From positions 333,676-397,675 of the forward strand of contig VXBA01002727.1 of NCBI GenBank assembly GCA_013399895.1: 64,000 nt of DNA, written 5' to 3'. The DNA comes from Serilophus lunatus (lineage: Eukaryota; Chordata; Aves; Passeriformes; Eurylaimidae). Positions 50,001 to 62,412 of this stretch are shown in pieces (within the stretch, counting starts at the first letter, position 1; each line of letters starts with the position of its first letter). The notes under the pieces are model-generated. The model did not search any database, had not been told where the DNA came from, and saw nothing but the letters and a program-made list of their open reading frames with translations. The position numbers and the translations under genes are program-made.

Positions 50001-53000
50001 GATGTTCTGAGCTCCTGGTGTTTCACACCCTTAGCAGAGACACAACACATAAAGTCAAAGGAAAATGAGACCTGGACTGAAGAGAGGATTTTACTTCTCT
50101 TTCCTGCCCTGTTTACATGCCAGAGATGAAGTTTTTACCTGGCTGACTGTCTAAGTCCATCTGGGGTGTTCTCCTGGAGCTCTTGGGGTCAGTCATCACA
50201 CGACCTCAAGGGCTTTATGCTTCTCACCTTGGCCTTTAGCTCTTTCTGAGTTCTTCACAGAACTCAGTTTGCTCTTAGACATCCATTTTCATCCTGATTC
50301 TTTATTTAATGAAGTTAAAAAGGAAGGTTGGGAAGGACTTATTGCAGTTGTCACTCACAGAAAGGCAAGAGAATGGCCTTGTTCCAAGGTGCTGCAGGGA
50401 CACAGCTCAGTCCTGAGCACATCACCCCAGTCCTGAGCACATCACCCCAGAGTGCTCTTGTTTACTCTGAACCAAAGGAACTGGGAGCTGACCTCCTGTG
50501 CCTTGTTGGAAGTCTGTTTATTTCTGTCCCTGCTCTGTAAATTGTATTTTTCAGATTTTATTGCCTATATCCTCTTCAGAAATTCCTTCTCTCGTTAGAG
50601 TAAACCAATTACCAAGTGCCAGAGCTTTGTTCCAATTGAATCTGAGCAATTGTCCTGGTACTAATTGCTTGAGGGCAACTACCATGGTCTATCAAGATCA
50701 TAGCTGGGCAGCACTAATGCATTTAGTGGGGAGATTATTGGGTTTATTAAGCATTTGGCCCAATGCAGCTTCTAACAAATGCATTTGGTAAATATGACAG
50801 TCCTGGCAAGTGAATTTCTGGCTCGTTCTGGGGCTGTGAGAGCTCCTCAACACAACTCATGATTCTTGTCAGAGCCATTAACTCCTCCTCAAAACCAGGG
50901 CTGGCATTTCAGTGAGGAGCTCTGCACATCCCACAGGCTCCAGGACATGGTCCAGGCACCTCCTGTCTCCAGCAGAATTCCTCATAGAACCTGAGATTTT
51001 TTAATTCCTTTCTAATGGAGGAAATAAGAGGGATGGGATGCTGCTTCTGAGGATGTGCAGGATTACCTTCTGCTGCTGTGTGTGTGTGGGAAGAGGCTCT
51101 TCCTGCTCACAAATGACTCCATGGCTTGTACTTCAAGAGAGGGTGTTCTGCAGTGGAACTGGAAGAATCAGTGTCCCTTGGCTTCGTGTTGGGCTGTGCA
51201 ATGTCAGAGCAGGGAGGACCTTTGTCATTCTCAGTGCTGAGAAGAAGGAACAGAAAAGCCCTGAGATTTTATGCCTTTGCTTGATGCAGCTTGTGCTGTG
51301 GGGATTGTGAAATCAGACTACATGGAAAGAACCTAAACAATGTGGGAGGAAAGCTTTGAGCAGGAAAGGAAAGTGGAATCCATAGATCTGATTGCTGTTA
51401 TCCCATGGCCACTTCCATTCATGTTAGTGATTCACAGAAGAAACACCGAGTTTCATCTTTGCTGTTTCCACTATCCCTGGTACAAAAGCTTCAATGTCCC
51501 TCTTTCTAAAGGATGCAGTGTGGAATTTCCCCTGGTGACAAAGCAACGTGAGGTTCAAAGCTATGGGGACAGGCAAAGGAGCTGATCTTCCAGTGAGAGC
51601 AGTGGCACAACCTCAGCTGAGTTAGAGATACAGATTTAAATTCCAAGCTTCCAAAGAGTTGTTTTATAAGCTGCAGGGTAAAAACCACTCAAGGAATAAT
51701 GAACAAAGACCCTCCCAGCATCACAGTCCCATGTTTCAGAGGTTGGTGACAGGCTCTGTAGCTGTCAGCAGGAATCCATCTGCTGCTGCTCCTGGTCTCT
51801 AAACCACCTATTCCCCTTCCCTGGATGTGTTTATTTTCAAAGGATGGGATTAGGAAGCAGAGCAGTGGATCCAAAGGTTTTTTTCAAAGCCCCCCTGTGA
51901 CTTTAGACACGTTGGGTTTGCCCAGTGTCCCTTTTCTCTCTGCTCACAGCACTGAGTGTTCAACTGGTGCAGGTGCAGGGGAGCCCAGGGCCATTCTCTG
52001 CTCCATCTGCTCTGGCTGCTGCAGTGAGGGCTCTGAACAGGCCTCTGCTCTCTTGTGAGGCAGCAGGAGGAGCAGCAGATGCTCTGAAGTGCTCGTTGAT
52101 CTCTCCCAGTTAAATGCCAGGCACGATTCCAGAGCATCCTCCTCCTACGGACCCTGAGCCCCAACACTTGTCACTGTGGGGACGTGAGGAGGCAGAGAGT
52201 CCCACCAGATGGGATTGTTCCACATGAGGAAAAGTGCCCTTAATCTGAGATAATGCCCTTGCTTTTTTGTGAAGGAACTATAACTCTTGGGGGAAATCAG
52301 GGGGTTTGGTTCCTCAGGAACATTTATTTCAGCAGGACTCGGGGGGAAAGTGCCAGTTCCTCTTTGCTGGGGGGGCCTTGGCCAGGTCAGACCCCACTGG
52401 TGTTACAGCACCAGCAACGCTCTGGCTGTGCCAGACAATTAAATCACCAGGAGCAAGAAATCCACACATGGGGCTGAGTCTGAAAAACTGCTGAGAATTT
52501 GGTGTGGGAGCATCTCAGCTCAGCCAGCCCCAGCTGCCAGGCCAGAGTCAGGTCAAGCCATGCAGGTGGAAACTCGTGGGAGAATTGGTATTTCCAGTCT
52601 TCAAACCAGAGAATCAGGGAATACTCTGAGTTGATGCCTCAATAAATACCAGAGTGTCCTGGACACAAGTGAATCCCTGGGTGTGTTTATTGAGAAAATG
52701 AAGGATTCTATTCCTGACCCATCCTGAGCTTGAAAGGCCCTTAATTTTTCAGCAAAAAGTGCTTTATTCTGAGGAAAGAATTCACCTCCTTTGGGTAGTT
52801 GCTGATTTTTATGTGGGGTGTGTATGTTTTTATGTAAAGACACAGAGTGGCCAGAGCCACCTCTTGGCCAGGGCAGGTGCAGTGTTGGTGCAGCCACAGG
52901 AGAACCTGCAGCCCCAGCATTTTCAGAGACATGCTGAGGGTTATTTAAGCAGCCTGTGATTTTTCACTGGATACTTGTAGCTGACCAAAGCAGCTCAATG

Positions 53001-53274
53001 TGTAATTAATCAGGAATTCCCTCCTGTTTTCTCTGTAGCATCAGCTGGAGCATCTGCTCATGGTTTGCAGGGGGTGTTTATCTCATGCAGAAATCATGCA
53101 TTGATTTATGCAAAAATAATTGCCACATGGAGTAATTGTTGAGAAGCCAAAGATAAAATACAGATTTTAGAAGAAAACAAATTGTAGTCTTTTAATTTTT
53201 TTTATTATCTTCCCTGAATGTCAAAGCATGACCTGGACTCAGGAGCAACAGTGCTCTATCTGTGCCTCTCTTAC
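44026..53274. other. Non-coding single-copy DNA
   Basis: No supported gene. A+T-rich, ATTA-bearing blocks at 44400-44580, 44720-44890, 49550-49780 and 50590-50800 are the best conserved-element candidates. The last two contain repeated TAATTG/CAATTA-type cores. The 20-bp perfect duplication lies between them and the G+C-richer 51.9-52.6 kb stretch. An acceptor-led open frame at 45475-45702 (+) ends in a stop without a polyadenylation signal and was not called. Confidence 0.6.
50411..50450. repeat. Perfect 20-bp tandem duplication
   Basis: Two identical, directly adjacent copies of the 20-mer 'tcctgagcacatcaccccag' (50411-50430 and 50431-50450). The 3 bp before the first copy (CAG) match the end of each copy, as expected from slippage or end-joining duplication. 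No mismatch is present, so the event is recent or the region is constrained. Confidence 0.95.
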
Positions 53275-53344
53275 CTGCAGATAAATTATATTCATGAGTG
53301 TGGGCCAAGGAGGGAACAATAAAAGGAGAATAATCTGATTAAGA
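53275..53344 (-). other. Candidate 70-nt exon, possibly non-coding
   Basis: The minus strand has the acceptor 'agatctcttcccttgcag' before 53344 and the donor CTGCAG|GTAAGA after 53275, both strong. Of the three frames, two contain stops and the third encodes 23 mostly hydrophobic residues beginning LNQIILLLL. Such a composition comes easily from T-rich non-coding DNA, so an exon of a long non-coding RNA or chance is more likely than a coding exon. Confidence 0.25.
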
Positions 53345-56300
53345 CTGCAAGGGAAGAGATCTCCTGAGTGGAAGAGTGAAATCATTGGGGCTGGCGGGTG
53401 ACCAGCAGGAGGGCCCAGTGCCAGGGGCCAGCCAGAGAAAGTGATGGATCAGCCCCTGGATTCAGAGTGACAAACACCAGCTTCTCACGGAGAGGAAACA
53501 GCAGCAGCAGCATCTCCTCTGCTTTGGGGCTGACTCCCAGTTACCTGACAGGACCTTTGGCAAAGTAAAGTGGGGAAAAAACATCCAATTTTTTATGCTC
53601 CATCCAGACAGAAAAGGGTGACTGAGAGATGGTCAGGAGCTGCTGACACTCATGGGAGATCTCCACCCGTGGCACCCACAGATTTCCTTCTATTCCCACT
53701 TTTTCCCCAGGAAAATGAGCCAGGCCTGAAAATGTGTCATAGGAGGGGAGTCTGATATTCATTATCTCCTTCTTTTAGGGCTAGGGAGCTTTTCCCAGTT
53801 GGACCACCAGGGAGGAGAGGAATTCATCCAGTGAGGGATGTTCCCAAGGGGCTGATGGAGGTGCCCAGCCCAGAAAAACTCTGTGCCCTGTCCCTGCTGC
53901 ACAGCCTGGGACTGCTTTGTGCCCAGGGGCTGCTCCAGCTCCTGCAAACAGCCAACCCATGGCGTGGGGAAAGAAAACATGGAAAATAACCCCGGAATAT
54001 GGTAGGAAAACAAACAAGGCTTTAGCCAAGCACCTGTTCATCTTGAAACACAGAGGAATGGCTCATCAATCCTTTATTGTTTCACATAAATTTATTTGGG
54101 GAGTTTTCAGCCATGTTTGATGCAAAGCACCTACTGGGTTATTTTAAAAGGCTGCATTCAGTTTCTTCCTGGAAAAGTGGAAATGAAATCAGATTTCACT
54201 TTTCCATCAAATTCTCAGCCTGTGAGAGGAATATGTCCTGCCTGTCACCAGCTGTCCAGTAAATCCCAGCTGACAGGTGGGTTTCAGTTCATAAGTGTAG
54301 TCAAAGAATAGGAACTAATGCTTCACCCAGCTTCATTTAACATGGAAAATCTGGAGTTATTTTAAAATTTGACCATAATAGACCATAATAATCTGACATA
54401 ATTATGAACCTTGCATTATTACGAAAATTAGCCTCGCTTAAACTGACTTTGTTCTGCATTTTAAGGATTTGCCTTTTTATTTCAGAGTGCTTGTCCTTTT
54501 CCCCAACTGAATGCAATTTATAGCTCTCCTTGACCTTTAGATAACAGTGAATGCTGTTATTTTTTGCTCTATTAATCCTCTTATCTTCCTGCCTGTGAAC
54601 TATTGTTCACCCCATAGTGGCCACTGGTACAAATTGTGCCCTGAAATCCAAATATATACCAAAAAAAAAAAGGACAATTCCTAAGTAAGTCCAAGGCAGC
54701 GTAACCCAGCTGACAGTCCATCCCATGGAATTATTACATCCAGACTGTCCACGCTTGTGAAGGTCCAGCAGGCAGCTCCCCTCCCATTTGGTGGCATTTC
54801 TACAAATCAAAACTGGCACCAGACAGGTCCCATGGGAGCCTTTTGAAGTGCATTGGTCAAATTATTGAAGAGATGAGCTAAATAAGTTACATTATGATAA
54901 GTTTGGCAGGTTCATTTTATGAACTGAGCCGCTGAATCTCAAAGAGTAACAGTCCCCTCAAGGCTGCACTCGAAGTCACTGGGAGAAAGAAAAACAGCAG
55001 CACAAGGCTGATTTCATATTCTCTCTCCTCTCAATACATTTACAGTTTTTCTTTTTTAATTTTCCTTAGAAAGCCACTCAAGTGAGATTGCACAAGTAAT
55101 TCTTCTAAACAGCCTGTGCCTGATTATCAGTCTTACCCACTGAGAATTCCCTCAGGTTGTACATTCTCTTTGCTTTTCAATAAATATTTTTATTTATTGC
55201 TGTGTTAGTAGTAACCTCACTACAGGCTCTCACCAATGGTTTTTCTATGACTTAACGCCAAGAAATCTCCAGTGAGCCTTAACCACTGATTCCTGCTGTA
55301 GTGAAGGGGAAAACCTCTCTGGCTGAGGTTCTCTCAGCAACCTTTGGGGTGATGAATAAAACTTTCATAGACCACTTTCTCAGTTGGCTTTTACCTCTCA
55401 GAAGGGTCACGCTGGGGTCTGTTGGGGTGAGATTAAAGTGAAGGTGAAGCCTCAGTCCTGCACTCACGGCTGGGAGCACGACAGCAGGAATTCTGCTCCT
55501 TGGCTTATTTCTCACTGCAGATCATAAAGGATTAATTAAAATTGTATAAAGTTGAAAGTGTGCCCAAGGTAAACATCAAACCACCTGGAGGTGCACTGAG
55601 GAGCATTTGGAATGTCGTTCTCCAGGCTGGGGCTGGGAGCCTCGTCTCACCACACTCGGAATTTGGACACACGAGGGGGGAGAACTGAGGCATAAGAACA
55701 TTTTGTTTCTGTTATTTTTGAACAGGCTCAGAATTTTATTTAGAGTGGAATTGACTCAGCAAAGCTGCACGTTCTCACAGCCCTGGAGGGAAGGGCACAC
55801 ACACAGTCCCTGATGCTCTCTCTGCTGGGCTCCATTCCTCCCTTTCCAGACCCCATCCCAGAGGGAATCTTCTGACCTGCACACCCAGAGCTCCATCCCT
55901 GAGGGCAAAGGTGTCTTTAAATGCCACTGGTGGTCCCAGGTGGAGATTGGAGGGGTTGGGGTGATGTGGCAGCCCGTTTGGATCCCTTGGGATTGGAATA
56001 TTCTGGGGTTATTTGTTGAGGTTTTATTTCAGCTGCTGCAGTGCAATTTGTTCTTCCAACATGCACAAAGTCCAGCTAATTGGGGACCATGAGTGGAGAC
56101 AAAAAGGCCCAGGAGAGTGAGGGGCTGGTCCTGATCCTGCTCTCTCCAAGTGCAAACAGAATGACCTCTGCTGGGTCTGTCTGCACCCACCACTTCGTGC
56201 CTGGAGCAGAATCCAGCCAGAAGATTTAAGATTTCAAATGCTGCTGAGTTTTCTCTCGCTCAGGGCTGTGTGTGAGTGCTGGCAGCTTTTCTGCACAAAA

Positions 56301-57910
56301 TAACCAGCTTTGCCCTTTGCTTTTCTAATTCCAAAAGAGCCTCCGGCGCCAGTTCACCTTCCGGAAGCAGAGCTGAGGGAAACCTTTAAAGCATCTGGGT
56401 ACAGAGAGATTTCTAAATTACAGCACCATGAAAGGAGGAGGTGCAGGGGCTCCTCCAGGGCAAGACACAGCGATTTTGGCAAAGTTGCCCAAGTGCCTGT
56501 GCTGGGAGAGAGAGACAGGTCGGGCTGTCCTGCCTGTCCTGCCATGAGGAATCGTGACCTTTTTTTTTTTTATATATAACATTATTTAAGTGAAATTTTT
56601 CCCTCCTCTGTGAGGTACAAGTGGTGCTCGAGTTTTGCTGAATGGATTTCAAGGATTCTGTGGAGGATTGTAGAGTTTGTAAAGGTCAAAGTGGAAATAT
56701 TCCTTGGTAGATGTGTTAGTTAGGAGAGCATTTGTTCATGGTTTGTGTGAGTTAGTTCCACTCCCGACTCCAGGGGTGGCTGAGGTGGGGCAGAGCTGCA
56801 ATGACTGAGTTTCCTAATCTTGAGGAGCTCAGGGGCCTGGAAATAGGGAATGCTGAGAGGAATGAAAGCCTGATCCTCAGGGCTGTGCACATCCCTGAGC
56901 ACGGGGAGAGCCTGGGGTCAAACCAGCCCCAACACAGCTGTCACAGTCCCCCATCCACACCCAAAACCAGAATGGCAAAAAATCCCCCCAAACAAACCCC
57001 AAACCCACTTCTCTTTTCCATGAGTTGTCACCAAGGACCATCCTCTCCAGAAATAGCAGTGTACTGATGATCATCCCTGATGGAAACTGGGAGCCAGAGT
57101 TATTTTCTGCAGGAAAAATGCTTGAAAGCAAGGATTTACAATGTGATAACTGACGTCACCATTCCAGCCTGGATCACCCTTCCCACTGCTTGTGCTGATG
57201 GATGTGACTCTGAGCCCACAACAGATGAATATGTCTGTGAATAAATAGTCATTGTTTGTGTCAAAGTGCAGACTCAGCCAGGAGCACAGGCCTTAAATAA
57301 CACTTTTCTTGGTCACAGACTGGATTAGGGAATTGCATTGTGGACAGCAGAGGTTATAAACAACAATTCTCCTCTTACATGTCCTTGTTTGGAGATCCAT
57401 CAAGTCCTGAGAGGAGACTCCCATCATCATTTGTCCCCACAAAAAGTCAGATTTAAGTATTTTTCCACTTATACAAAGGCACATAACTGGTCTTTCCCAG
57501 GTAAGCTCCAGTGGCTGTGGTCCATATTCCATATAGAGACTGGGAAAAAATAGGAATATTATCAGTTCTGAATAGCAGGAGCTCTGCAAACCCCAGGTGA
57601 AGAGGGAGTGAAGCAGATGGAGGAACTTAAAATTCTGTGCAGCACAAGGACCTTGAAAAACTAAAGGAAAATCAAAATGCAAGCTGCCTTCTCAAATGCA
57701 TCTTCAGTCAGGGAAAATAGGATGCAATTAAGTTCTTCCAACAAGACTTCAGTCCCTCTAATGATAAGCTTTAAAAGACCAGCTTAATGAAATGTCACAA
57801 GGACAGCGGCTGGAACAATTCCCTATATCCTGTCTGCTAAGCAGGGCTTTACCTGATGGAGGAAAAATTACAGGGGGGATATGATAAGTGAGTGTTTCCA
57901 TCTTTATCCT

Positions 57911-57960
57911 GCTGTAAGTCCGTTGAAATCAATGGTGTTGTACTACAGATAAATTTGGCT
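57911..57960 (+). repeat. Second fragment of the same old repeat
   Basis: Reads 'gttgaaatcaatggtgtt' then 'actacagataaatttggc', aligning by eye with the fragment at 2006-2046 over the CAATGG...TT...ACA core and extending it at the 3' side. It sits in an A+T-rich block that otherwise looks single-copy. Confidence 0.4.
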
Positions 57961-58576
57961 GTGGAATTTTAAACAGAAACATCCCCAAAAGCAAAGGCTC
58001 TGAATGAAAAGTAGCCAGGCTTCATTAAAAAAATGGCATTTTTCCATTAGATTATTAGTTAATTCCCTTCAGCCATCAGACACAGAGCTTTGGGGGAAGA
58101 CAGGTTTTAATTCTGTACTTGATGTTTGCCTGGCTTTGGGGTGCTGGGAGTGAGTTGGCAAATTCCTATGGGAAAGTTTTGGAGGCACTGAGTACCCACA
58201 GAGCTGTTCCTCCCTCCCTGGAGTGGGAGGCAGGAGTTGTATCCCTCCTTTGGGAATATTCCTCCTATAAAAGGGGTGCTTTAGCTTTTGTGGAGCCTCT
58301 TGGTGCAAGTCCTTCATTCTACTGTATTTGCACCTTCTCATTTTCTTTTTGCAAATAAAAAGAGAATTTCATTCCAAAGGCAGGACTGTAACTCGGGACA
58401 TTGAGATTCACCTTCAAGCTGTGCTCACAAAATACCCAGGGCCAAAAATACCCTTTCTTCTCTAGTGTGTCAGTGGTGGAAATAATAAGGGACTGTTAAA
58501 ACCTCAGCAAGGAAGTGCCAGAGGACGGTGTTGGAAAACACTTGGTGTAGTTAGGGCTGATAAAGTAGGTGGAGGA

Positions 58577-58639
58577 CAGAGGGGATATAATTCCCACATC
58601 CCTGAGAGCAGAGGGGTGTAATTCCCACGCCCCTGAGAT
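58577..58639. repeat. Imperfect tandem duplication, about 32 bp unit
   Basis: Two adjacent copies (58577-58608 and 58609-58639) share 'cagagggg', 'taattcccac' and 'ccctgaga'. They differ by two or three substitutions and one single-base deletion, so the duplication is older than the one at 50.4 kb. Confidence 0.85.
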
Positions 58640-60356
58640 CAGGACAGTGCTCTGAGCAGGACACAGGGAGAGTTGATCCTGCCTTGGCCACAGGGCTGGA
58701 CTAAAGGATTCTTTCCAGTCTCTTCCTCCCTGTGCCTGTAGGAGTGAGCTCCAGCTGGGGTGGATCTGGATGTCTTGGAAGGGAGATTTTAAGAGGCCAC
58801 TTAGTCCGTGAGAGATTTTTAGTGCCCTCTGTAGGTAACACCCTCTGCTCCTTCCTCTCCTCAAAGGCCCTGCCAGCCCCAAATGACAATAAAATCGTGT
58901 CTTTTTGCTTCATCTTTCAGCTGTAAAATGCAACACACAGTAAATTGTTGTTCTACACATCAGCTCCTCATGTTTTAGCCCTCCCCTAAAATCAGAATCT
59001 TTAAGCACAGCTCCCTTGGGGCAGGAATCAAACTCTGAATACATTTCGTTTGACGACCATGTCAACCTGCTTAAAAAAAAATAAAATCTATATTTAGAAT
59101 GCATAATGCAAGCATATCATCTTCTAAACAAGAAAGTAGGACACATCCTCAGCCAGGATGAAAAGAAAATGGGGAAAAAAAAAAAGAATGTGAATAAAAA
59201 AGTGTGAGATTGCTCATACAGTAAATGCAATGTCAAACTGGCAGGTCTGTCTCTAATAACATTCATGTAAATACAAATATAAACATCCTTTGCTGCGCAA
59301 TTCCCATAAACGCTGGGACACAGAACAAAAAGGAGTGACAAAAAAAAGATGGAAAGTGATGAATATTTCCTGCCTTCTGCCTGCAGCTGGTGCAGAGCGC
59401 AGGTACAATCCTGGCTTGGCTCAGGAATTGTTCTTGCATCACCTTCATGCTGAGCAAGAGCTTTCCAACTTTCTGAAGTTTCTGCAGCTCCTCTGAATAA
59501 TCAAAGAGAAAAAAGGTTTTTAAATGCCCAGAATTCATATCTTCAGTGGCTCTTTTAACCACAATAAACAGCCTTTTGCTAAAAGACCCAATTTCATGTC
59601 ATCGAACTGGAAAATTTCATCCCTGGGTTGGAACTTTTCAAAAGCAGAGACATGAAAGAACCTATGGAAAGCTCACATGGAAAGCTCTTTCCTCATGGAA
59701 ATCTTTCCACGAGGACACATCTGTCCTGCCCAGGCAGCAGGTGGAGGTTGCCCAGGGAACTGACACTGAAGTTTTGTGCTGAGTAGTTTGAAATGAATCA
59801 TTTTCAATCTCTCTATCTTGGGACAGGCCTGAATTTCGCTCCATAAAATCCTCTGTAACATAAACACAGATGGTTGATATGATCGAACTTGATAAACTCC
59901 TTCAAAAATCCCTTAAGAGTTAAAGAAAACCTTTTGAATTATCCAAGAAATCACAAATGATGAGAACATTTTCCTACTGATACTGTTCATCTGTATTGTT
60001 CACATGCACTGCTTTTGGTTCTTAAATGGAACTTAAATGGAAATGGTGCTTAAGTGGTTTATATTGCTGCCACTTTTCCCTTGGGTTACCTTAAAGGGAT
60101 GATACAAACCTCCCAAATCAAAAAGGCACAGCTTAAAATGAGATGGATTGTGTGGGTAATGAAGCTCCAACTCCTTGTCCTAAAACATTATTTCTCATAA
60201 TTGGATTTGATAACATTTTTTGTGTTCACTAAGAACAGCTGAAATTACCTGTGTTATTAATTTTGCAGAAGTGGCAGCGAGGCCACAGAGTGTCAGCTGA
60301 GATCTGGACAGATGAAAAGATGGGCTGAGCAAGGCATTGATCTGCTTTTAGACAGA

Positions 60357-60392
60357 AAAGTGGAATCCCACGTGAAAGTGGAATCTCATGTC
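60357..60392. repeat. Imperfect 18-bp tandem duplication
   Basis: 'aaagtggaatcccacgtg' (60357-60374) is followed directly by 'aaagtggaatctcatgtc' (60375-60392). The copies match at 15 of 18 positions. Confidence 0.85.
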
Positions 60393-62134
60393 TCAGCCCA
60401 TCATTTACCCAACCCTTGCAGTGCCAGGGCAGTGGATGAGCGGTGAGCTTTGTCTTTTCAGCCTCTCACACTGGAATAATCCCTTCTCCAGAATGAATTT
60501 GTGGGGAATACTTTAACCACTGAGCCCTGCAATGAGAACAGTGAGGCAGGAGGTGCTGTTGCAGCAGCTTTACCCACCTCAGTTTGATTCTCTGCTGTGG
60601 CAGATCCCCAATCCCAGCAGTGCAGGAGGTGCCTGTTCCCAGCCAAGGTGCCCAACCCTGGCTTTGCCGAGAGCTGAGGAAGAGGAGAGGGAACAGCAGC
60701 TCCTCTGCTCAGAGCCCAGAGTTTGATGGGAAGGGACAGGGGAGCTCTGACAGCTCAGTCTGGACTCTGCCCTCGTCATTCCAGCTCTGACAGGGCCAAG
60801 AAGGAGGAGGAAAAGTTGATCTTCTGTATTTTAAACACACACCAGGGCACTATTGCTGCTCCTTCCAAAGGATGTGTCAGGGTCACAAGATTCCTGCCCT
60901 AGTCTGACAGACTCCAAACTGGGAGAGGTGTCAGGAGAAGGGTCAGGCCTGGCAAGGTCCAGCTCCTGCCCACCCCTGCCTCCATGTGCTGGTGGAAACT
61001 CGGGATTTGGACACTTTTCAGGCACTTCTGACTCAAAATTTATTTCCCTGGGATTTTCCTCTGAGAGGTCTCCTTACGCCTTAGTTTATTCCTTAGGAGC
61101 AAAGTGCTGTGTCCTGGTGCTGTTCTTCCCCTTGTTCCTTGTTTGGGTGTCCCTGGGCAGGTTGTTATATCCACGCTGGGAATTGCTCTGGGATCCAGGC
61201 AAAGGGCTGCACACCCTGGGGGCTCTGCAGCACCGTGGGCTAAGAACACACTGGAGTGAAAAAAAAGTGGCCAGCCCTGTCTTTTCATTAATGCACAGAG
61301 AGGAAATTCAGGCCAGTATTTCAGGCCAGCACAACCTGGATGTTGTTCGGGGCTTTTGAGTGAAAAATATCTTGCATTTAGTCATCTGGAGATTGGTTCA
61401 GGAACACAAGGAAATTTTGGCACATCCCTATCCCAGCTCATCTCCAGCTGGCCCCACCAACTCCCTGAGCTGCCCGAGTCATTTCCAAACCAGCATGTCC
61501 TTTAATTTCTGCACCATTTGTTATGAGTGTTGGATTTTGCCATGAATAAATCAAGACCTTGGATTTTCCTGTGCTGAAGTGGAGCGTGATGGTGGATTCC
61601 TTGATGGCAAAAGGATTAAAAAAAATCATATTTTTGAGCACATTCACATCAGTGGCCGGATTTGCTGGAGCAAATAGTCAATAGTGCCCTTGTAGCTTGT
61701 TTGTTTAATTGATTGCAATGCTGTGTCAACCTTCCCACACAGGAGCCTCAAATATTTGCAAACTGGAATACACAGAATGTTGGGCAGACTCCTCATTGCA
61801 ATCCAGCTGCAGCTGCTGCAGTTTGCTCAGCAGAGACAGAGACCAGGAATCCAAACACACTAAATTAATTAGGGTTATGTCCATAAACTTTATTTGGTTC
61901 TACCAGGTTTGTGTAGAAATGTTCCCGGCTTGTGCTCAAACATGTTGATTAAACAGTGCTGTAGTTTTTGATTTCTCATTTGTGATGTTAAAGACAACCA
62001 CATTATTACAGTGCCCACCAGGCAAATATTTGCTCTCTGTCAGAATTTGCTGCTTCCTCCTCTCCAACCTTCCCCTCTACTGAGTTCCATCCCAGGGCCA
62101 GCCACCCCTTCACATCCATGTCATAAAGCTGAGA

Positions 62135-62412
62135 TTACTTCTGGAAATTAGATTGGTTTAGATTGGATATCAGGAGGAACTTTTTCACAGTGAGAGTGAT
62201 CCCCCACTGGAACGGGCTTCCCAGGGAGGTGGTGGAGTCACCGTCCTTGGATGTGTTTAAGGATAGGTTAGATGATGAACTTAGTGGTATGGTTTAGATG
62301 GTTTAAATGGCTTAGATGGTATAGATGTTAGACTGATGTTGGGTAGGTTGTTAACCTGGGTAAAGGTTGGACTTGATGATCTCCATGGTCTTTTCCAACC
62401 TGTAATTCTGTG
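62135..62412 (+). mobile_element. CR1 LINE 3' end (5'-truncated)
   Basis: The block follows the known order of the CR1 3' end: a segment reading like 'ggatatcaggaggaactt', the 'cactggaacgggcttcccag' segment, 'ccttggatgtgtttaagg', then 'ttggacttgatgatctcc' and 'ggtcttttccaacctg'. It ends in a single copy of the terminal ATTCTGTG octamer at 62405-62412. CR1 is a non-LTR retrotransposon that usually leaves short 5'-truncated copies without a poly(A) tail, as here. The stretch around 62285-62330 contains several degenerate copies of a 'tagatggt' unit, which looks like a small internal expansion peculiar to this copy or subfamily. No reverse transcriptase or endonuclease coding sequence is retained. 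It is the best preserved repeat in the window and the main reason for calling the source a bird. Confidence 0.85.

Larger units (their letters stand above)
53345..62134. other. Non-coding single-copy DNA
   Basis: No supported gene. It includes the tandem duplications at 58.6 and 60.4 kb, an old repeat trace at 57911-57960, an A+T-rich block at 54360-54560 with a small 'gaccataat' direct repeat, and an A12 run near 54661. Confidence 0.6.

Noticed and set aside
58688..58722. 'gggctggactaaaggattc' resembling a CR1 end
   Set aside because: The following bases do not continue as CR1 and no terminal octamer is found.
60853..61359. 168-codon open frame (+) with a hydrophobic middle
   Set aside because: The hydrophobic stretch comes from a T-rich run; no signal peptide context, splice sites or family resemblance.
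12018..62134. Individual AATAAA hexamers as gene ends
   Set aside because: They occur at the frequency expected for A+T-rich DNA and none follows a convincing terminal exon.
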